From: an uncultured Clostridia bacterium
Lineage (GTDB): Bacteria > Bacillota > Clostridia > Oscillospirales > Acutalibacteraceae
Direction: 5' to 3'
Assembly (NCBI GenBank): GCA_937884975.1
Contig: CAKZZS010000045.1
Location: 1 to 35,092 of the forward strand
Length of the DNA stretch: 35,092 nucleotides
The notes below the pieces were generated by a model. That model had not been told where the DNA came from, made no database searches, and was given only the letters and a program-made list of their open reading frames with translations. Position numbers and translations under genes: made by a program. Below, piece by piece: positions 22,626 to 31,228 of this stretch (within the stretch, counting starts at the first letter, position 1; each line of letters opens with the position of its first letter).

Positions 22626-23033
22626 ATGGCAAAAGAAAAGAAACAAAGATTTTCATATTGGCAAAGACCTTCGCAGGTTGAGAAGATGGAAAATGCGATG
22701 CCTTTATCAAACTGCACGTCAAAAAGTGATTTCGTTTGCACCGCTATTGATTTTTATATCGGCTATCTTTATCAGCAGGAAAGCCTTGATTATCTCTCGC
22801 CCGTTATCAACCACAGCATTAAAAATGTCATCGGAGGTGTAGAGAAAAACATCTGCGATATGCTGTTCAAGCTCGCAGTTGAAACGGGAATGACAACAAG
22901 AATTATCGGTGGCGAATTTGAAATAAGTGATGAACTTCTTGAAGATTTACGAGAATATATTTCAAAATTAGTTGCCGAGAACAACGGAATCATTACACTT
23001 GAAAGTGCAAGAGATGATTTGAATTATGGCTAA
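22626..23033 (+). CDS. Ribbon-helix-helix mobilisation accessory protein
   Basis: A 135-residue protein with RHH-like N-terminus (RFSYWQRPSQVEKMENAMPLSNCTSKSDFVCTAIDFYIGYL) and a helical C-terminal domain (NICDMLFKLAVETGMTTRIIGGEFEISDELLEDLREYISKLVAENNGIITLESA). It overlaps the relaxase start by 8 bp, so both are made together, as for relaxosome accessory proteins that bind oriT. The left element has a homologue at 8035-8436. GGAG lies 10 nt before the ATG. Confidence 0.75.
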   Translation: MAKEKKQRFSYWQRPSQVEKMENAMPLSNCTSKSDFVCTAIDFYIGYLYQQESLDYLSPVINHSIKNVIGGVEKNICDMLFKLAVETGMTTRIIGGEFEISDELLEDLREYISKLVAENNGIITLESARDDLNYG

Positions 23034-24573
23034 GATTGTTGTAAGAACGCAGTACTATAAAGGCAACCGTACAAAAGGCACGGGCAAGCTGTTAAAGTAT
23101 ATGGCGACGCGTGAAGGCGTTGAGAAGCTTGATACAAACGCAGAACATAAGCCGAGTACAAAGCAGCAGGATAATTTAATCTACCGCGCATTCCGTCACT
23201 ATCCTGAAATCTGTATGTATCCTGAGTTTGATTCATACGTAAAGAATATGACGAAGGCAAATGCGTCGGAACTGCTCTATGCAATCGCAGAAAGAAATGC
23301 AGATTCAGTCGCTGATTTAAAAACGCTTATGCATTACGTTGCAGAACGCCCCAGCGTTGAAAAGCTCGGCTCACACGGATTGTTTTCCGATACGGATGAT
23401 GACATTGATCTGGAAAAAGCGGCAGAGGAAGTTGCCTCTGTTAACGGAATTGTTTTTGCTGATGTCATCAGTCTCAGGCGTGAAGATGCATCCCGCCTCG
23501 GCTATGATAATGCAGACGCATGGAAGAATTGTGTGCGCCGAAACATCAATGAAATTGCAGAGGCACATAAGATTCCCATCAGCGAACTGAAATGGTATGC
23601 GGCGTTTCATAACACGGCACACCATCCGCATATACACCTTATGGTTTACTCTACCAAAGGCAACGGCTACATTACTGAGAAGGGTTACAAAAAACTGAAA
23701 AGCACTTTTGCTAATGACATCTTCCGTAACGAGCAATACAAATTATTCAAACTGCAAACAGATATCCGTGAAGAACTGAAAGACAAGTTTGATGAAATGC
23801 TTTACGATATCGGCAGAGTTAACATTGACGATAATCTGCTTCAGCAATTCCTGAAATTAGCGGAACAGTTACAACAATGCTCGGGAAAAAAGCAATACGG
23901 TTATCTGCCGAAGGACATAAAGAAAAGCGTTGACAATATACTGAAATCGCTTGCTGAAATACCGGAAATCAGTAAGTTATATTCAGAATGGAACAGGCTG
24001 AACAGAGAAAAATTATCCGTATACTACAACAGTAGTGTGGACCCTGACATACCGCTTGAAGATAACAATGAATTTAAGGTACTGAAAAACAAAATCATCA
24101 ATTACGTTCTGCAAATGGATATGAGTCAGGGAGAGAACCACACTGCCATTGATAACACTAACAAGGCAATCATAAATGACATTGCATATATGGTTGGTTT
24201 CTTTATTAACACTGCCTGCAGCAAACGGCTTGACGATTTACACTCGCAGCTTGACGAAAAGGAAAGAGAAAAACTGCTCCGCAAGAAACATGCACTCGGA
24301 CAGAAGGGCGGCGTTGCACAAGACACTAAGGAAGAAAAAGACGAGAGCGAATCACAGAGAGCAGCGGACAATGCTGTTGCTATCGTTGACCTCGGAGCAG
24401 CAGGTGTAAACAAGCTGTTCGAATCTGCAAAATCAAAGCGTGAGCAGCAAGCAAAACTGATTGAAGAATCAGCGCCGATACAGCAAAATTACAATGAAGA
24501 ATTCTATCATAATCAATATGACGAAGATGATTACGATGAAGGTGAAGACGAAGGCTTTACAATGTCAATTTAA
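23026..24573 (+). CDS. MobL/MobP3-type relaxase
   Basis: A 515-residue relaxase. The N-terminal part (MAKIVVRTQYYKGN, GKLLKYMATREGVEKL) and the metal-binding histidines H200-P-H202-I-H204 within HNTAHHPHIHLMVYS are typical of the MobL family that nicks DNA at oriT and leads the strand to a recipient. Residues 250-460 are helical and the tail is strongly acidic (YDEDDYDEGEDEG), perhaps for contact with a coupling protein. Length is normal. No type IV secretion or coupling protein is in the window, so the element is mobilizable rather than self-transmissible. IS110 copy 2 lies 25 bp after the stop. Confidence 0.88.
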   Translation: MAKIVVRTQYYKGNRTKGTGKLLKYMATREGVEKLDTNAEHKPSTKQQDNLIYRAFRHYPEICMYPEFDSYVKNMTKANASELLYAIAERNADSVADLKTLMHYVAERPSVEKLGSHGLFSDTDDDIDLEKAAEEVASVNGIVFADVISLRREDASRLGYDNADAWKNCVRRNINEIAEAHKIPISELKWYAAFHNTAHHPHIHLMVYSTKGNGYITEKGYKKLKSTFANDIFRNEQYKLFKLQTDIREELKDKFDEMLYDIGRVNIDDNLLQQFLKLAEQLQQCSGKKQYGYLPKDIKKSVDNILKSLAEIPEISKLYSEWNRLNREKLSVYYNSSVDPDIPLEDNNEFKVLKNKIINYVLQMDMSQGENHTAIDNTNKAIINDIAYMVGFFINTACSKRLDDLHSQLDEKEREKLLRKKHALGQKGGVAQDTKEEKDESESQRAADNAVAIVDLGAAGVNKLFESAKSKREQQAKLIEESAPIQQNYNEEFYHNQYDEDDYDEGEDEGFTMSI

Positions 24574-24734
24574 AAAATATGCTACCCCATATACAAAATC
24601 TTTACACAGAACCCTGCTAATAAATGTCAAGAGAAAATTTTAGCTTAAAGGAAAACGCAAAAAATAAAGCCGTCGAAAAAGCGGCAGCTCAAAATATAAT
24701 CAAGCGGTGAATCAATATTTGTACATAAACAATA

Positions 24735-25922
24735 TTAAACCCTGTAGATTTCCGAAACCTTACCGTAATAAACACGAAGGAATTTGTTAAGCCCGGCTAT
24801 CATAGCAGCCTTGCCGCATTTTCCTTCACTACGCTTCTTGAGGATAAAATCATAAATCGGATCATCCTTCGGCTTATGCATAATATAGCTTTGTGCTATC
24901 TCAAATCCGATTTGACGCAGATAAGCATTGCCGCGTTTGGTGATATGTCTTTCAGTTGCGTTGAAATTACCCGATTGATACGGCGGAACGTCTATTCCTG
25001 CATATGCAATTAAAGAACGCTTGCTTTTGAATCTGCTGATATCTCCGATTTCAGCAATTACCCTGACTGCAAGTATATCACCGACACACGACATTTCTCT
25101 GACAACAGAATATTCAGGTAAAGTCTTTGCAAACGCAGTCATTTGTGCTAAAATGGTCTTGCGGGTCTTCTCAAGCTCGCATATTAATTCAGCTGCTTCC
25201 GTTACAATAAGTTGAGTTGTGCTTGTACACGGAAGCACGGGGATACCATCCTGAGCCAGGGCGTAGATTGTTTTTGCCTGTGCTTCAGTTAAGTGGTATC
25301 CTTTTTTCTTTTTCCACGATATAACACTGTTTACGAAGCGCTTTTCACTGAATTTTGTAATATTGTCATAATGCCAGTAATGCTTTGCAAAATCGCATAA
25401 TCTGTTGTTTTGGCGGTTGTCCTTCAGATAGTCATCCAAACCCGGCATAACGGAATCAATAATTCTTTTAAGGTTGTTTTTTGCATCAACCATTAGAGAA
25501 ACGGTATAGCCATACTGCCTGGATAATATACGCAGCTCGCTGTATACATCCGCAGATAATGATGACTCTTTTAAATCATTCCAATATGTGATACCGTACA
25601 TTGCAATATGTATTGAATCAATACGGTCCGTTTTCACTTTTCGGATATCCTGAGATGCAAAATGTTTCATCTTTAACGGATTAACAACGGAAACAAAAAT
25701 GCCGTTATCGGCAAGCATTTTCACAACGGGAAAATGATACTGCCCTGTTGATTCCAAAACCACCTTAGTTTCTTCGTCATATGAGCGTATTGTGTTTATC
25801 AGGTTATTCAATTCATTTTTTGTGTGTTGTACATCATACGGAGCAGCAAGAACCTCACCGCCCGGTTTCATAATACAAACCTTACTCTTTCCTTTTGATA
25901 CGTCAATTCCTACACTAATCAT
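24735..25922 (-). CDS. IS110-family DEDD transposase, copy 2
   Basis: The 395-residue product is the same as that of copy 1, with every motif intact (GIDVSK, LESTGQYH, KTDRIDS, YQSG). The start at 25922 follows AAGGAAGG. It ends near the 5' side of the relaxase gene and is transcribed towards it, so read-through would give antisense RNA to the relaxase. Confidence 0.93.
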   Translation of the reverse strand: MISVGIDVSKGKSKVCIMKPGGEVLAAPYDVQHTKNELNNLINTIRSYDEETKVVLESTGQYHFPVVKMLADNGIFVSVVNPLKMKHFASQDIRKVKTDRIDSIHIAMYGITYWNDLKESSLSADVYSELRILSRQYGYTVSLMVDAKNNLKRIIDSVMPGLDDYLKDNRQNNRLCDFAKHYWHYDNITKFSEKRFVNSVISWKKKKGYHLTEAQAKTIYALAQDGIPVLPCTSTTQLIVTEAAELICELEKTRKTILAQMTAFAKTLPEYSVVREMSCVGDILAVRVIAEIGDISRFKSKRSLIAYAGIDVPPYQSGNFNATERHITKRGNAYLRQIGFEIAQSYIMHKPKDDPIYDFILKKRSEGKCGKAAMIAGLNKFLRVYYGKVSEIYRV

Positions 25923-25931
25923 ATCAGCCTT

Positions 25932-26207
25932 CCTTTCGTAATTAAAATTATGTAAGTTCCGCCTTTGCTTATTACGATTCATGTTTGGCTCGTGACGCGA
26001 ACGTGATTTGTACAGCAGGGTTAACCCTGCTGTACAAATCAGAACAACCTGCTTAATCGAATCTTCATAACAAGAAAGCGGTAGACCGGTTCTGTGACGA
26101 ACGCTCAGTTCTACTATAAAATCGTCTGACCTTACTTTCTTATTATAACTAAAATAAGCACAGCTTCATACTAAGAATTTCCTTAGTATTTTGCTATACT
26201 TATATTG
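25932..26207 (-). ncRNA. Candidate IS110 bridge RNA, copy 2
   Basis: Same sequence as the candidate in copy 1, with the TTTTATAG loop at 26121-26114 and the 36-bp palindrome at 26005-26040. The target of this copy (CTTTTAATAG on the transposase strand) resembles the loop sequence but has one difference. Confidence 0.4.
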
Positions 26208-26248
26208 TACCAACTATTAAAAGCCCGTTTTTCGGAAAGGAGGATTTT

Positions 26249-26443
26249 ATGTTTACAAGTTTTGAAGAAATGCCGGTCACATTATCGGTGGAACAGGCGG
26301 CGGAAGCACTTTCAATTTCTACCGTAAGCCTATACAAACTCATAAAAAAAGACAGCACCTTCCCTGCTATCAATATGGGAAGGCGCATCGTGATACCGAA
26401 AGACAACTTAAAGAAATGGTTGGATAATAGAGTTAACAAATAA
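26249..26443 (+). CDS. xis: Excisionase-like HTH protein
   Basis: The 64-residue protein, VTLSVEQAAEALSISTVSLYKLIKKDSTFPAINMGRRIVIPKDNLKKWLDNRVNK, is a MerR-like winged helix of the excisionase (helix-turn-helix 17) class. It follows GGAAAGGAGGATTTT and lies 63 bp before the integrase. It probably directs the integrase towards excision. IS110 copy 2 ends 31 bp upstream, so its original promoter may have been displaced. Confidence 0.85.
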   Translation: MFTSFEEMPVTLSVEQAAEALSISTVSLYKLIKKDSTFPAINMGRRIVIPKDNLKKWLDNRVNK

Positions 26444-26506
26444 TTATCTGGACTTTACTGTATCTTAATGATATTTTGTGTTTGAAGAAACACCGGAGGT
26501 GATACA

Positions 26507-27700
26507 ATGGCTCGCAGAGCAAAAGGCGAAGGTATGCTTCGCAAACGAAAGGACGGGCGCTGGGAAGGCTGGTTTAATATCGGCACTGACGAAAACGGCA
26601 AAATCAAGCGCAAAAGCGTTACGGCGAAAACGAAAACCGAATGTCAGGAAAAGCTAACTGCAGCGCAGGAAAAATTCAAGGAAGAACAGAAAATTCTGTC
26701 TTCCCACAATTACCTGACGGAGTCGGATCCCACGCTTGAAAAGTGGTACGAAATATGGATAAATACCTTCTGCAGAGGAGTTATCAAGGAGTACACTGCC
26801 TACGGTTATGAACAGCGCTTCAGGTTGTATATTCTTCCTGTATTCGGGAAGATGAAGCTAAGCGAAATATCAACGGTAGCCTGTCAGCAATTCCTCGTTG
26901 AACTGCTGAATAACGGACGAATCAGGGACAGAGAAACGAGAGGTCCTTCGCTATCGCCCTACACGGTTAAAGGCGTACAGCGCTCGCTGAGCGTATGCCT
27001 TGAAAAAGCGGTTGACGAAGGGCTGATAGAGAAAAATCCCGTTTCAAAGGTTAAGATGCCCATTACCGAAAAGCCTGAAATGAAAACGCTAAAAAAGGAA
27101 GAAATCGGCGCCTTCCTTGAAGAAACAAAGAACTCCGGCTGTTACGAGTTCTATTATCTTGAGCTGACAACGGGAATGAGACTCGGCGAGATATGCGCAC
27201 TTGAATGGACGGACCTTGACGTGGAGAACAAGACGATAAGCGTTAACAAGAGCGTAAGGAAAATCAAGGGAGAGCTAATTATTACAACGCCGAAAACAAA
27301 AAGCTCAACGAGAACGATACGGATAAACGACGACCTCGTTGACCTGCTGCTTGCTATGAAGGAAAAGCAGATACCGTCAAAATATATCTTCCCCTCCCCT
27401 GAAACAGGAGATATTCGTGATACCTCGGCAGTAACGAGAAAACTGCACAGAATTCAGGAACGGGCAGGCTTGCCAAAAATCCGCTTCCACGACTTACGGC
27501 ACAGTTTCGCAACGCTCACGCTGGAAGCGGGCGTGGATGTCAAAACCGTATCACACATGCTCGGACACACGGACGCAGGCTTCACGATGAACACCTATAT
27601 GCACGTCACTGACGATATGCAAAAAAACGCAGCGGACAAGATGAAAAATCTGATTGAAAATTCAAGTAAAGAAACGAAGGTAATACAGTTTCCTGCGTAA
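26507..27700 (+). CDS. int: Tyrosine integrase of the large element
   Basis: A 397-residue Tn916-type integrase. The AP2-like arm-binding domain is at 1-50 (GEGMLRKRKDGRWEGWFNIGTDENGKIKRKSVTAKTKTE), the core-binding domain at about 75-180, and the catalytic domain after 190 with R225 (TTGMRLGE), K265, H328 and R331 (FHDLRHS), H354 (MLGH) and Y364 (MNTYMH). GGAGGTGATACA precedes the ATG. Direct repeats of the arm type lie 215 bp downstream (27916-27937), and tRNA-Thr sites further out at both ends. It is expected to integrate and excise the element, with the preceding excisionase. Confidence 0.93.
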   Translation: MARRAKGEGMLRKRKDGRWEGWFNIGTDENGKIKRKSVTAKTKTECQEKLTAAQEKFKEEQKILSSHNYLTESDPTLEKWYEIWINTFCRGVIKEYTAYGYEQRFRLYILPVFGKMKLSEISTVACQQFLVELLNNGRIRDRETRGPSLSPYTVKGVQRSLSVCLEKAVDEGLIEKNPVSKVKMPITEKPEMKTLKKEEIGAFLEETKNSGCYEFYYLELTTGMRLGEICALEWTDLDVENKTISVNKSVRKIKGELIITTPKTKSSTRTIRINDDLVDLLLAMKEKQIPSKYIFPSPETGDIRDTSAVTRKLHRIQERAGLPKIRFHDLRHSFATLTLEAGVDVKTVSHMLGHTDAGFTMNTYMHVTDDMQKNAADKMKNLIENSSKETKVIQFPA

Positions 27701-27994
27701 GTAAAGAATCATATAATAAACTACCCTGTCACGCTTTTCACCAAATTTAAGCCAGTGTTTTCAAGGGGTTTGAGAGCCACTTTGAAGAAAGCAAGGGTAA
27801 ACTACCTTATTAGGCATATTTGGGGTTTGAAGCATGACAATGTCTTTCGTCTGTACTTTTTGGGCTTGATGTGGTATAATGAACTCGACAAATCGGGCTT
27901 TGGCTGATTCGTACTTTGTCACCTTTTTGTCACATATTGTGTGGTAGTATATAAACAATTCGCAACAAAAATATATTCTCTACGGGAGGAAAAA
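27701..27994. other. Region between integrase and secreted protein gene
   Basis: No gene is supported. It holds the first copy of an about 85-bp repeat (27868-27950) and the TTGTCAC pair. TGGTATAAT, an extended -10, lies at 27872-27880, and a TATATA-like box near 27948 may serve the next gene. Confidence 0.5.
27868..27950 (+). repeat. 85-bp repeat with 11-bp TTGTCAC pair, copy A
   Basis: Shares AATGAACTCGACAAA, CGGG, TTTG and a TGTCACCTTTTTGTCAC core with 28732-28816. Within it TTGTCACCTTT and TTGTCACATAT are in tandem at 27916-27937, period 11 bp. Confidence 0.6.
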
Positions 27995-28747
27995 ATGAAA
28001 AAATTAGTTTCACTTATTATGTCACTTATTGTGTTATCGGCTCTTGCCGCTATGTCGCTTACTGCTTTTGCAAATGTCACGCCCATTACTCAAAGCGGCG
28101 TAACTTATTATGTTGCAGATAACGGCAGAACCAGTGCAGTAGTAAAAGATAACGGCATTACATGGCTCAAGGAAGAATCCGACGGCTCGTCTGCATGGTA
28201 CGGCATTGATAATTCACAAGGCCTTATTGAGTCGGGCTCGTTTTTCTGGGTTATGTGGCTCGATGCTGATAACGCCGAATATCGCCTCTATTATAATGAG
28301 CTTGACGATACACAGGAAAAGCGAAGTGATGCACAGAGTATATTCCTATACGGCGTTGTTAATCCCGAAGGCTTGGAGGAAAGCGAATTGGTAAATTCGC
28401 TTCCGATGTATATACAGCTTGGCGCGGATTGGGATGAGGATGATATAAAGAATACATTCCCGAGCAGTCCTGACAGCCCTGTAGAAATATCATTTAAGCA
28501 AATGGAATGCCCTGACGGGACCCGTATGTTCGCAGAGGTTAAGTCAGACGTCTTTATTGAAAACGGCAGCTTTGACGGCTTCCCGAATCCGAACGCTACC
28601 GCTTCGGTCAGCGGTTCAACCTTCTCAGGCGGTACGGGTACACTCTTTGCATGCGGCGGATTTATCTTGGGCGCAGTCGTTACTGCGATTTGTATGACCG
28701 TTATTAAAAAGAAAAAAGACAACGAAGTGGAAAATGTGATACAATGA
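27995..28747 (+). CDS. Secreted, C-terminally membrane-anchored protein
   Basis: The 250-residue product has a signal peptide (MKKLVSLIMSLIVLSALAAMSLTAFA), an extracellular part of about 190 residues with no family I recognise, a Gly/Ser-rich linker (TASVSGSTFSGGTGT), and a C-terminal membrane span (LFACGGFILGAVVTAICMTVI) followed by KKKKDN. It is thus displayed on the outside of the cell with both a cleaved signal and a tail anchor. The 3' end of the gene is part of repeat copy B. Two repeat copies embrace the gene as if it were a separate cassette. Confidence 0.72.
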   Translation: MKKLVSLIMSLIVLSALAAMSLTAFANVTPITQSGVTYYVADNGRTSAVVKDNGITWLKEESDGSSAWYGIDNSQGLIESGSFFWVMWLDADNAEYRLYYNELDDTQEKRSDAQSIFLYGVVNPEGLEESELVNSLPMYIQLGADWDEDDIKNTFPSSPDSPVEISFKQMECPDGTRMFAEVKSDVFIENGSFDGFPNPNATASVSGSTFSGGTGTLFACGGFILGAVVTAICMTVIKKKKDNEVENVIQ

Positions 28748-28816
28748 ACTCGACAAAGCGGGATTTGACTGTTTCTTAGTGTGTCACCTTTTTGTCACCG
28801 CAGTTGTGGTATAATC
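28732..28816 (+). repeat. 85-bp repeat with 11-bp TTGTCAC pair, copy B
   Basis: Second copy of the sequence at 27868-27950. The pair is GTGTCACCTTT and TTGTCACCGCA at 28781-28802, period 11 bp. TGGTATAAT lies at its end (28807-28815). Confidence 0.6.
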
Positions 28817-28849
28817 ACTAACAACAAGAAATCTTTTAATACTTGTTGA

Positions 28850-28878
28850 TTGATTTCTGTTTTGAAAAACTGTATAAT
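28850..28878 (+). promoter_or_regulatory. Promoter of the amidase lipoprotein gene
   Basis: TTGATT (28850-28855), 17 nt, TATAAT (28873-28878), 36 bp before the ATG at 28915. Confidence 0.65.
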
Positions 28879-28914
28879 AGTTTTATACAAAACACATTCA
28901 GAAAGGAAAGAATT

Positions 28915-29751
28915 ATGAAAAAGAATTTATTATTGAAATTGATGAGCGCGATGCTTTGCGTTTGCCTGCTCGCAGGCACTCTTGCAGGCTGTTCGGGCAA
29001 CAAGGCTCAAACGGACACTTCGGGGGAAACCTCAGAAGACGTTGCTGCGTCAGAGGAAATCCCTGCCGAAGCATTGGAAGAATTAACTAACGGTTATGAC
29101 CCTGAGGTTGATACGAATCTTGACGCAGAGCGCAGCGATTCAGGCGATGCTTCATTAGCAGGCGCCGTTATCACTATTAACGGAGAAAAGGTAACTTTCT
29201 CCAACAGCAAACTCATTGCTGACTATAAAATCTCTCCAAATAAAAACAACCCGAATGACCCAAATACTCCACATAGAAATCACAAGATAGATACCATAAC
29301 TATCCACTGCTCTGCCGGAGTAACTCAGGTATATGCCATTGCAAACTTATATAGTAAGTCTGCGACAGAAGCCAGCGTTAATTATGCAATTGGCTCTGAC
29401 GGAAAAATACTAATGATTCTTGAGGAAAAAGACAGATCGTGGGCAAGCGGTAACTCTGCCAATGACAACCGTGCAGTAACTATCGAGGTCGCTTCAGAGG
29501 TCAACAGCCCTTATGCGGTTACAGATGAAGCATACAAAGCACTCATTAAACTTGTTACGGATATCTGCCAGAGAAACAATATTGAAAAGCTTGTTTGGAG
29601 TGAAGACTCTGCCACTCGCATAAAGCATCTTGACGGCGCTAATATGACGGTTCACCGTGATTTTGCAAACAAAGCTTGCCCGGGCGATTATCTTTACAGC
29701 CGTATGGGCGATATAGCGTCACAGGTAAATAAAAATCTCGGAGTAGAATAA
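28915..29751 (+). CDS. Lipoprotein N-acetylmuramoyl-L-alanine amidase (Amidase_2)
   Basis: A 278-residue lipoprotein: lipobox LAGC with C26, an acidic linker (residues 30-80), and an Amidase_2/PGRP domain from about 120. Zinc ligands are visible as H131 (TITIHCSAG), H247 (TVHRDF) and C255 (NKACPGDYLY). The SVNYAIGSDGKI and RAVTIEVAS stretches are typical. It cleaves the bond between muramic acid and L-Ala in peptidoglycan from the outer side of the membrane. The ATG at 28915 follows GAAAGGAAAGAATT. It may be used by the element, the host, or against other cells; no immunity or holin gene is seen. Confidence 0.88.
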   Translation: MKKNLLLKLMSAMLCVCLLAGTLAGCSGNKAQTDTSGETSEDVAASEEIPAEALEELTNGYDPEVDTNLDAERSDSGDASLAGAVITINGEKVTFSNSKLIADYKISPNKNNPNDPNTPHRNHKIDTITIHCSAGVTQVYAIANLYSKSATEASVNYAIGSDGKILMILEEKDRSWASGNSANDNRAVTIEVASEVNSPYAVTDEAYKALIKLVTDICQRNNIEKLVWSEDSATRIKHLDGANMTVHRDFANKACPGDYLYSRMGDIASQVNKNLGVE

Positions 29752-29766
29752 AAATTAAAATAATAC

Positions 29767-29803
29767 AAACCCCTATGGCGAATGTGAACTGCCATAGGGG
29801 TTT
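29767..29803. terminator. Bidirectional terminator between convergent genes
   Basis: AAACCCCTATGGC pairs with GCCATAGGGGTTT, with T-rich sequence after it on the plus strand. It serves the amidase gene and the opposing PrsW-like gene. Confidence 0.7.
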
Positions 29804-29805
29804 AT

Positions 29806-30438
29806 TTATTTTTCCGGAGTTTTTCGTTTGTAACTGAAAAGCAAAAGCGGAATATAGGTGCATATCGGCAGGATGATTCCGTAATACTTATGCGGCGACA
29901 TTGCCAGAGTATTGTAAATGGAGTGATAGGTTATCGCCAGCATTAAAAGAGAAAGCGTGCCGCAGTAAAACAGCTTTTTCTTCTTTCTTACAAAGGAAAT
30001 GCCTATGCCTACCGCAACCGTGCATATACTGTGCATAAGACTTGCACCAAAGCCCCGCATAATCGCCCATTTGATATCTATGCTGTATAAATTCTGCGTT
30101 ATCATTATTACGTTTTCCATTATCGCAAAGCCGAGACCTACTGCAAATGCCGACTGAGCAAGCTTCTGCCTGTCGTCCGATATGCACAGCGCATATAGGA
30201 GTATCGGCAAAGCCTTGAGTATTTCCTCTGTCACAGGGGCAACCGTTGTTGTAAAATACAGCATATCCTTGCCTATGCCAAGATAGATACGTGTATTCAG
30301 TTCGCTTGCAAAAAGACAGACCGTCATACCAAGCAGCACGAATCCTACAACGAGCCGCGACTTTTTCTCCATTATAAACAACGACAGCACCATCGGTATC
30401 AAAAAGCAGATATAAATAATGTAGGTTATATTGTCCAC
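29806..30438 (-). CDS. PrsW-like intramembrane protease
   Basis: A 210-residue protein with about seven membrane segments. The PrsW/CPBP-type catalytic features are E71-E72 with K75 (VTEEILKALP), E108-N109 (FAIMENVIM), H136 (LMHSICT) and a second His in TYHSIYNT. PrsW proteins cut membrane-bound regulators such as anti-sigma factors. The start is a GTG at 30438, supported by GGGAGGTG 7 nt before it; this overlaps the previous gene by 13 bp. The partner protein upstream may be a substrate or cofactor. No sigma or anti-sigma gene is in sight. Confidence 0.75.
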   Translation of the reverse strand: MDNITYIIYICFLIPMVLSLFIMEKKSRLVVGFVLLGMTVCLFASELNTRIYLGIGKDMLYFTTTVAPVTEEILKALPILLYALCISDDRQKLAQSAFAVGLGFAIMENVIMITQNLYSIDIKWAIMRGFGASLMHSICTVAVGIGISFVRKKKKLFYCGTLSLLMLAITYHSIYNTLAMSPHKYYGIILPICTYIPLLLFSYKRKTPEK

Positions 30439-31094
30439 TTTTCAACACCTCCCTTCAGTACGGGAAGAATTGCGGCTGCAACAATCGCCGTTACAACACA
30501 TGAAGCTATATACACAGGCTTCATGTCAAGGTACAGTCCTATCGGCTCAAGCAAGCTCATAATGGCATAAATGAGTGCAAGGACATTATACTTCCTCAGG
30601 CACTTTACAATGCCGAAGTCAACATCATAGATGATAATATGCTTGAAATTATAGTAGGCACACTGAATAATGAAAAAGGTTACAACTCCGTATACGGCTT
30701 TAAGTTCTGTGCTCTGAACATTCATAAAGAAGAACAGATATATCAGCATTATGAGAAGCGGCGCCGCAAGGGATATTATTCTCGTTTTTCTGAAGGCTTT
30801 TGTTTTATCGTCAACTAAACTGTCCATCTGCCCGAAGTTTGCAGAGAACAAAAACATAAAGCTGCCTATAATTCCGAGAATGCCGATATGAAACCCCTTA
30901 TTCAAAGCGCCCTGAGTAATAAGGTAAATTACCTGATACAGACTTGAAAACATTAGCGACATAACGCCGCAGGTTACAAGCTTTAAATATAAAGCCTTTT
31001 TCTTTTTAAAGAATTCAGTTAACCCGTAGACAGTCCCGAACATCGAGCATATAAATATCAACAGGTTCATTACCATTTCCAACTTCAATTCCAA
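30426..31094 (-). CDS. Seven-span membrane protein coupled to PrsW-like gene
   Basis: The 222-residue product has about seven hydrophobic helices (NLLIFICSMFGTVYGL, LVTCGVMSLMFSSLYQVIYLI, IGILGIIGSFMFLFSANF, IISLAAPLLIMLIYLFFF and further). No family motif is recognised. A TTG at 31094 with AGAGG 8 nt before it is used as start; ATG at 31076 or 31070 is possible. It is co-transcribed with the PrsW-like gene from an ATGACA-17-TATAAT promoter. A sensor or scaffold role is a guess. Confidence 0.65.
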   Translation of the reverse strand: MELKLEMVMNLLIFICSMFGTVYGLTEFFKKKKALYLKLVTCGVMSLMFSSLYQVIYLITQGALNKGFHIGILGIIGSFMFLFSANFGQMDSLVDDKTKAFRKTRIISLAAPLLIMLIYLFFFMNVQSTELKAVYGVVTFFIIQCAYYNFKHIIIYDVDFGIVKCLRKYNVLALIYAIMSLLEPIGLYLDMKPVYIASCVVTAIVAAAILPVLKGGVEKWTI

Positions 31095-31119
31095 AACCTC
31101 TAGTAAACTATTTTTTTAT

Positions 31120-31148
31120 ATTATACCATATTGTTAAAGTAATGTCAT
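31120..31148 (-). promoter_or_regulatory. Promoter of the membrane protein/PrsW operon
   Basis: Minus strand: ATGACA (31148-31143), 17 nt, TATAAT (31125-31120), the latter part of an extended TGGTATAAT. Confidence 0.7.
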
Positions 31149-31182
31149 TTGTTTTTTTAAGGCAGGATTAAGAAATAATTAA

Positions 31183-31206
31183 CCCGACAAATTCTGATTT
31201 GTCGGG
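31183..31206. repeat. Inverted repeat near the right element end
   Basis: CCCGACAAAT pairs with ATTTGTCGGG, loop of 4. No T run follows closely; it may be a weak terminator or recombination-related structure. Confidence 0.4.
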
Positions 31207-31228
31207 CAAACGTAACCTATATTTTCAT

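Larger units (their letters stand above)
24599..26217 (-). mobile_element. IS110-family element, copy 2
   Basis: It matches 19367-20985 over 1619 bp and lies in the same orientation. It is inserted between the relaxase and excisionase genes. Left target half is CAAAAT, right half AT-TAAAAG around the CT core. The equality of both copies, by eye and in the translated protein, points to very recent transposition. Confidence 0.88.

Noticed and set aside
19367..26217. Composite transposon formed by the two IS110 copies
   Set aside because: IS110 elements move singly through a circular intermediate and the block inside is an ordinary mobility module continuous with the excisionase and integrase. 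Two separate insertions explain the pattern better.
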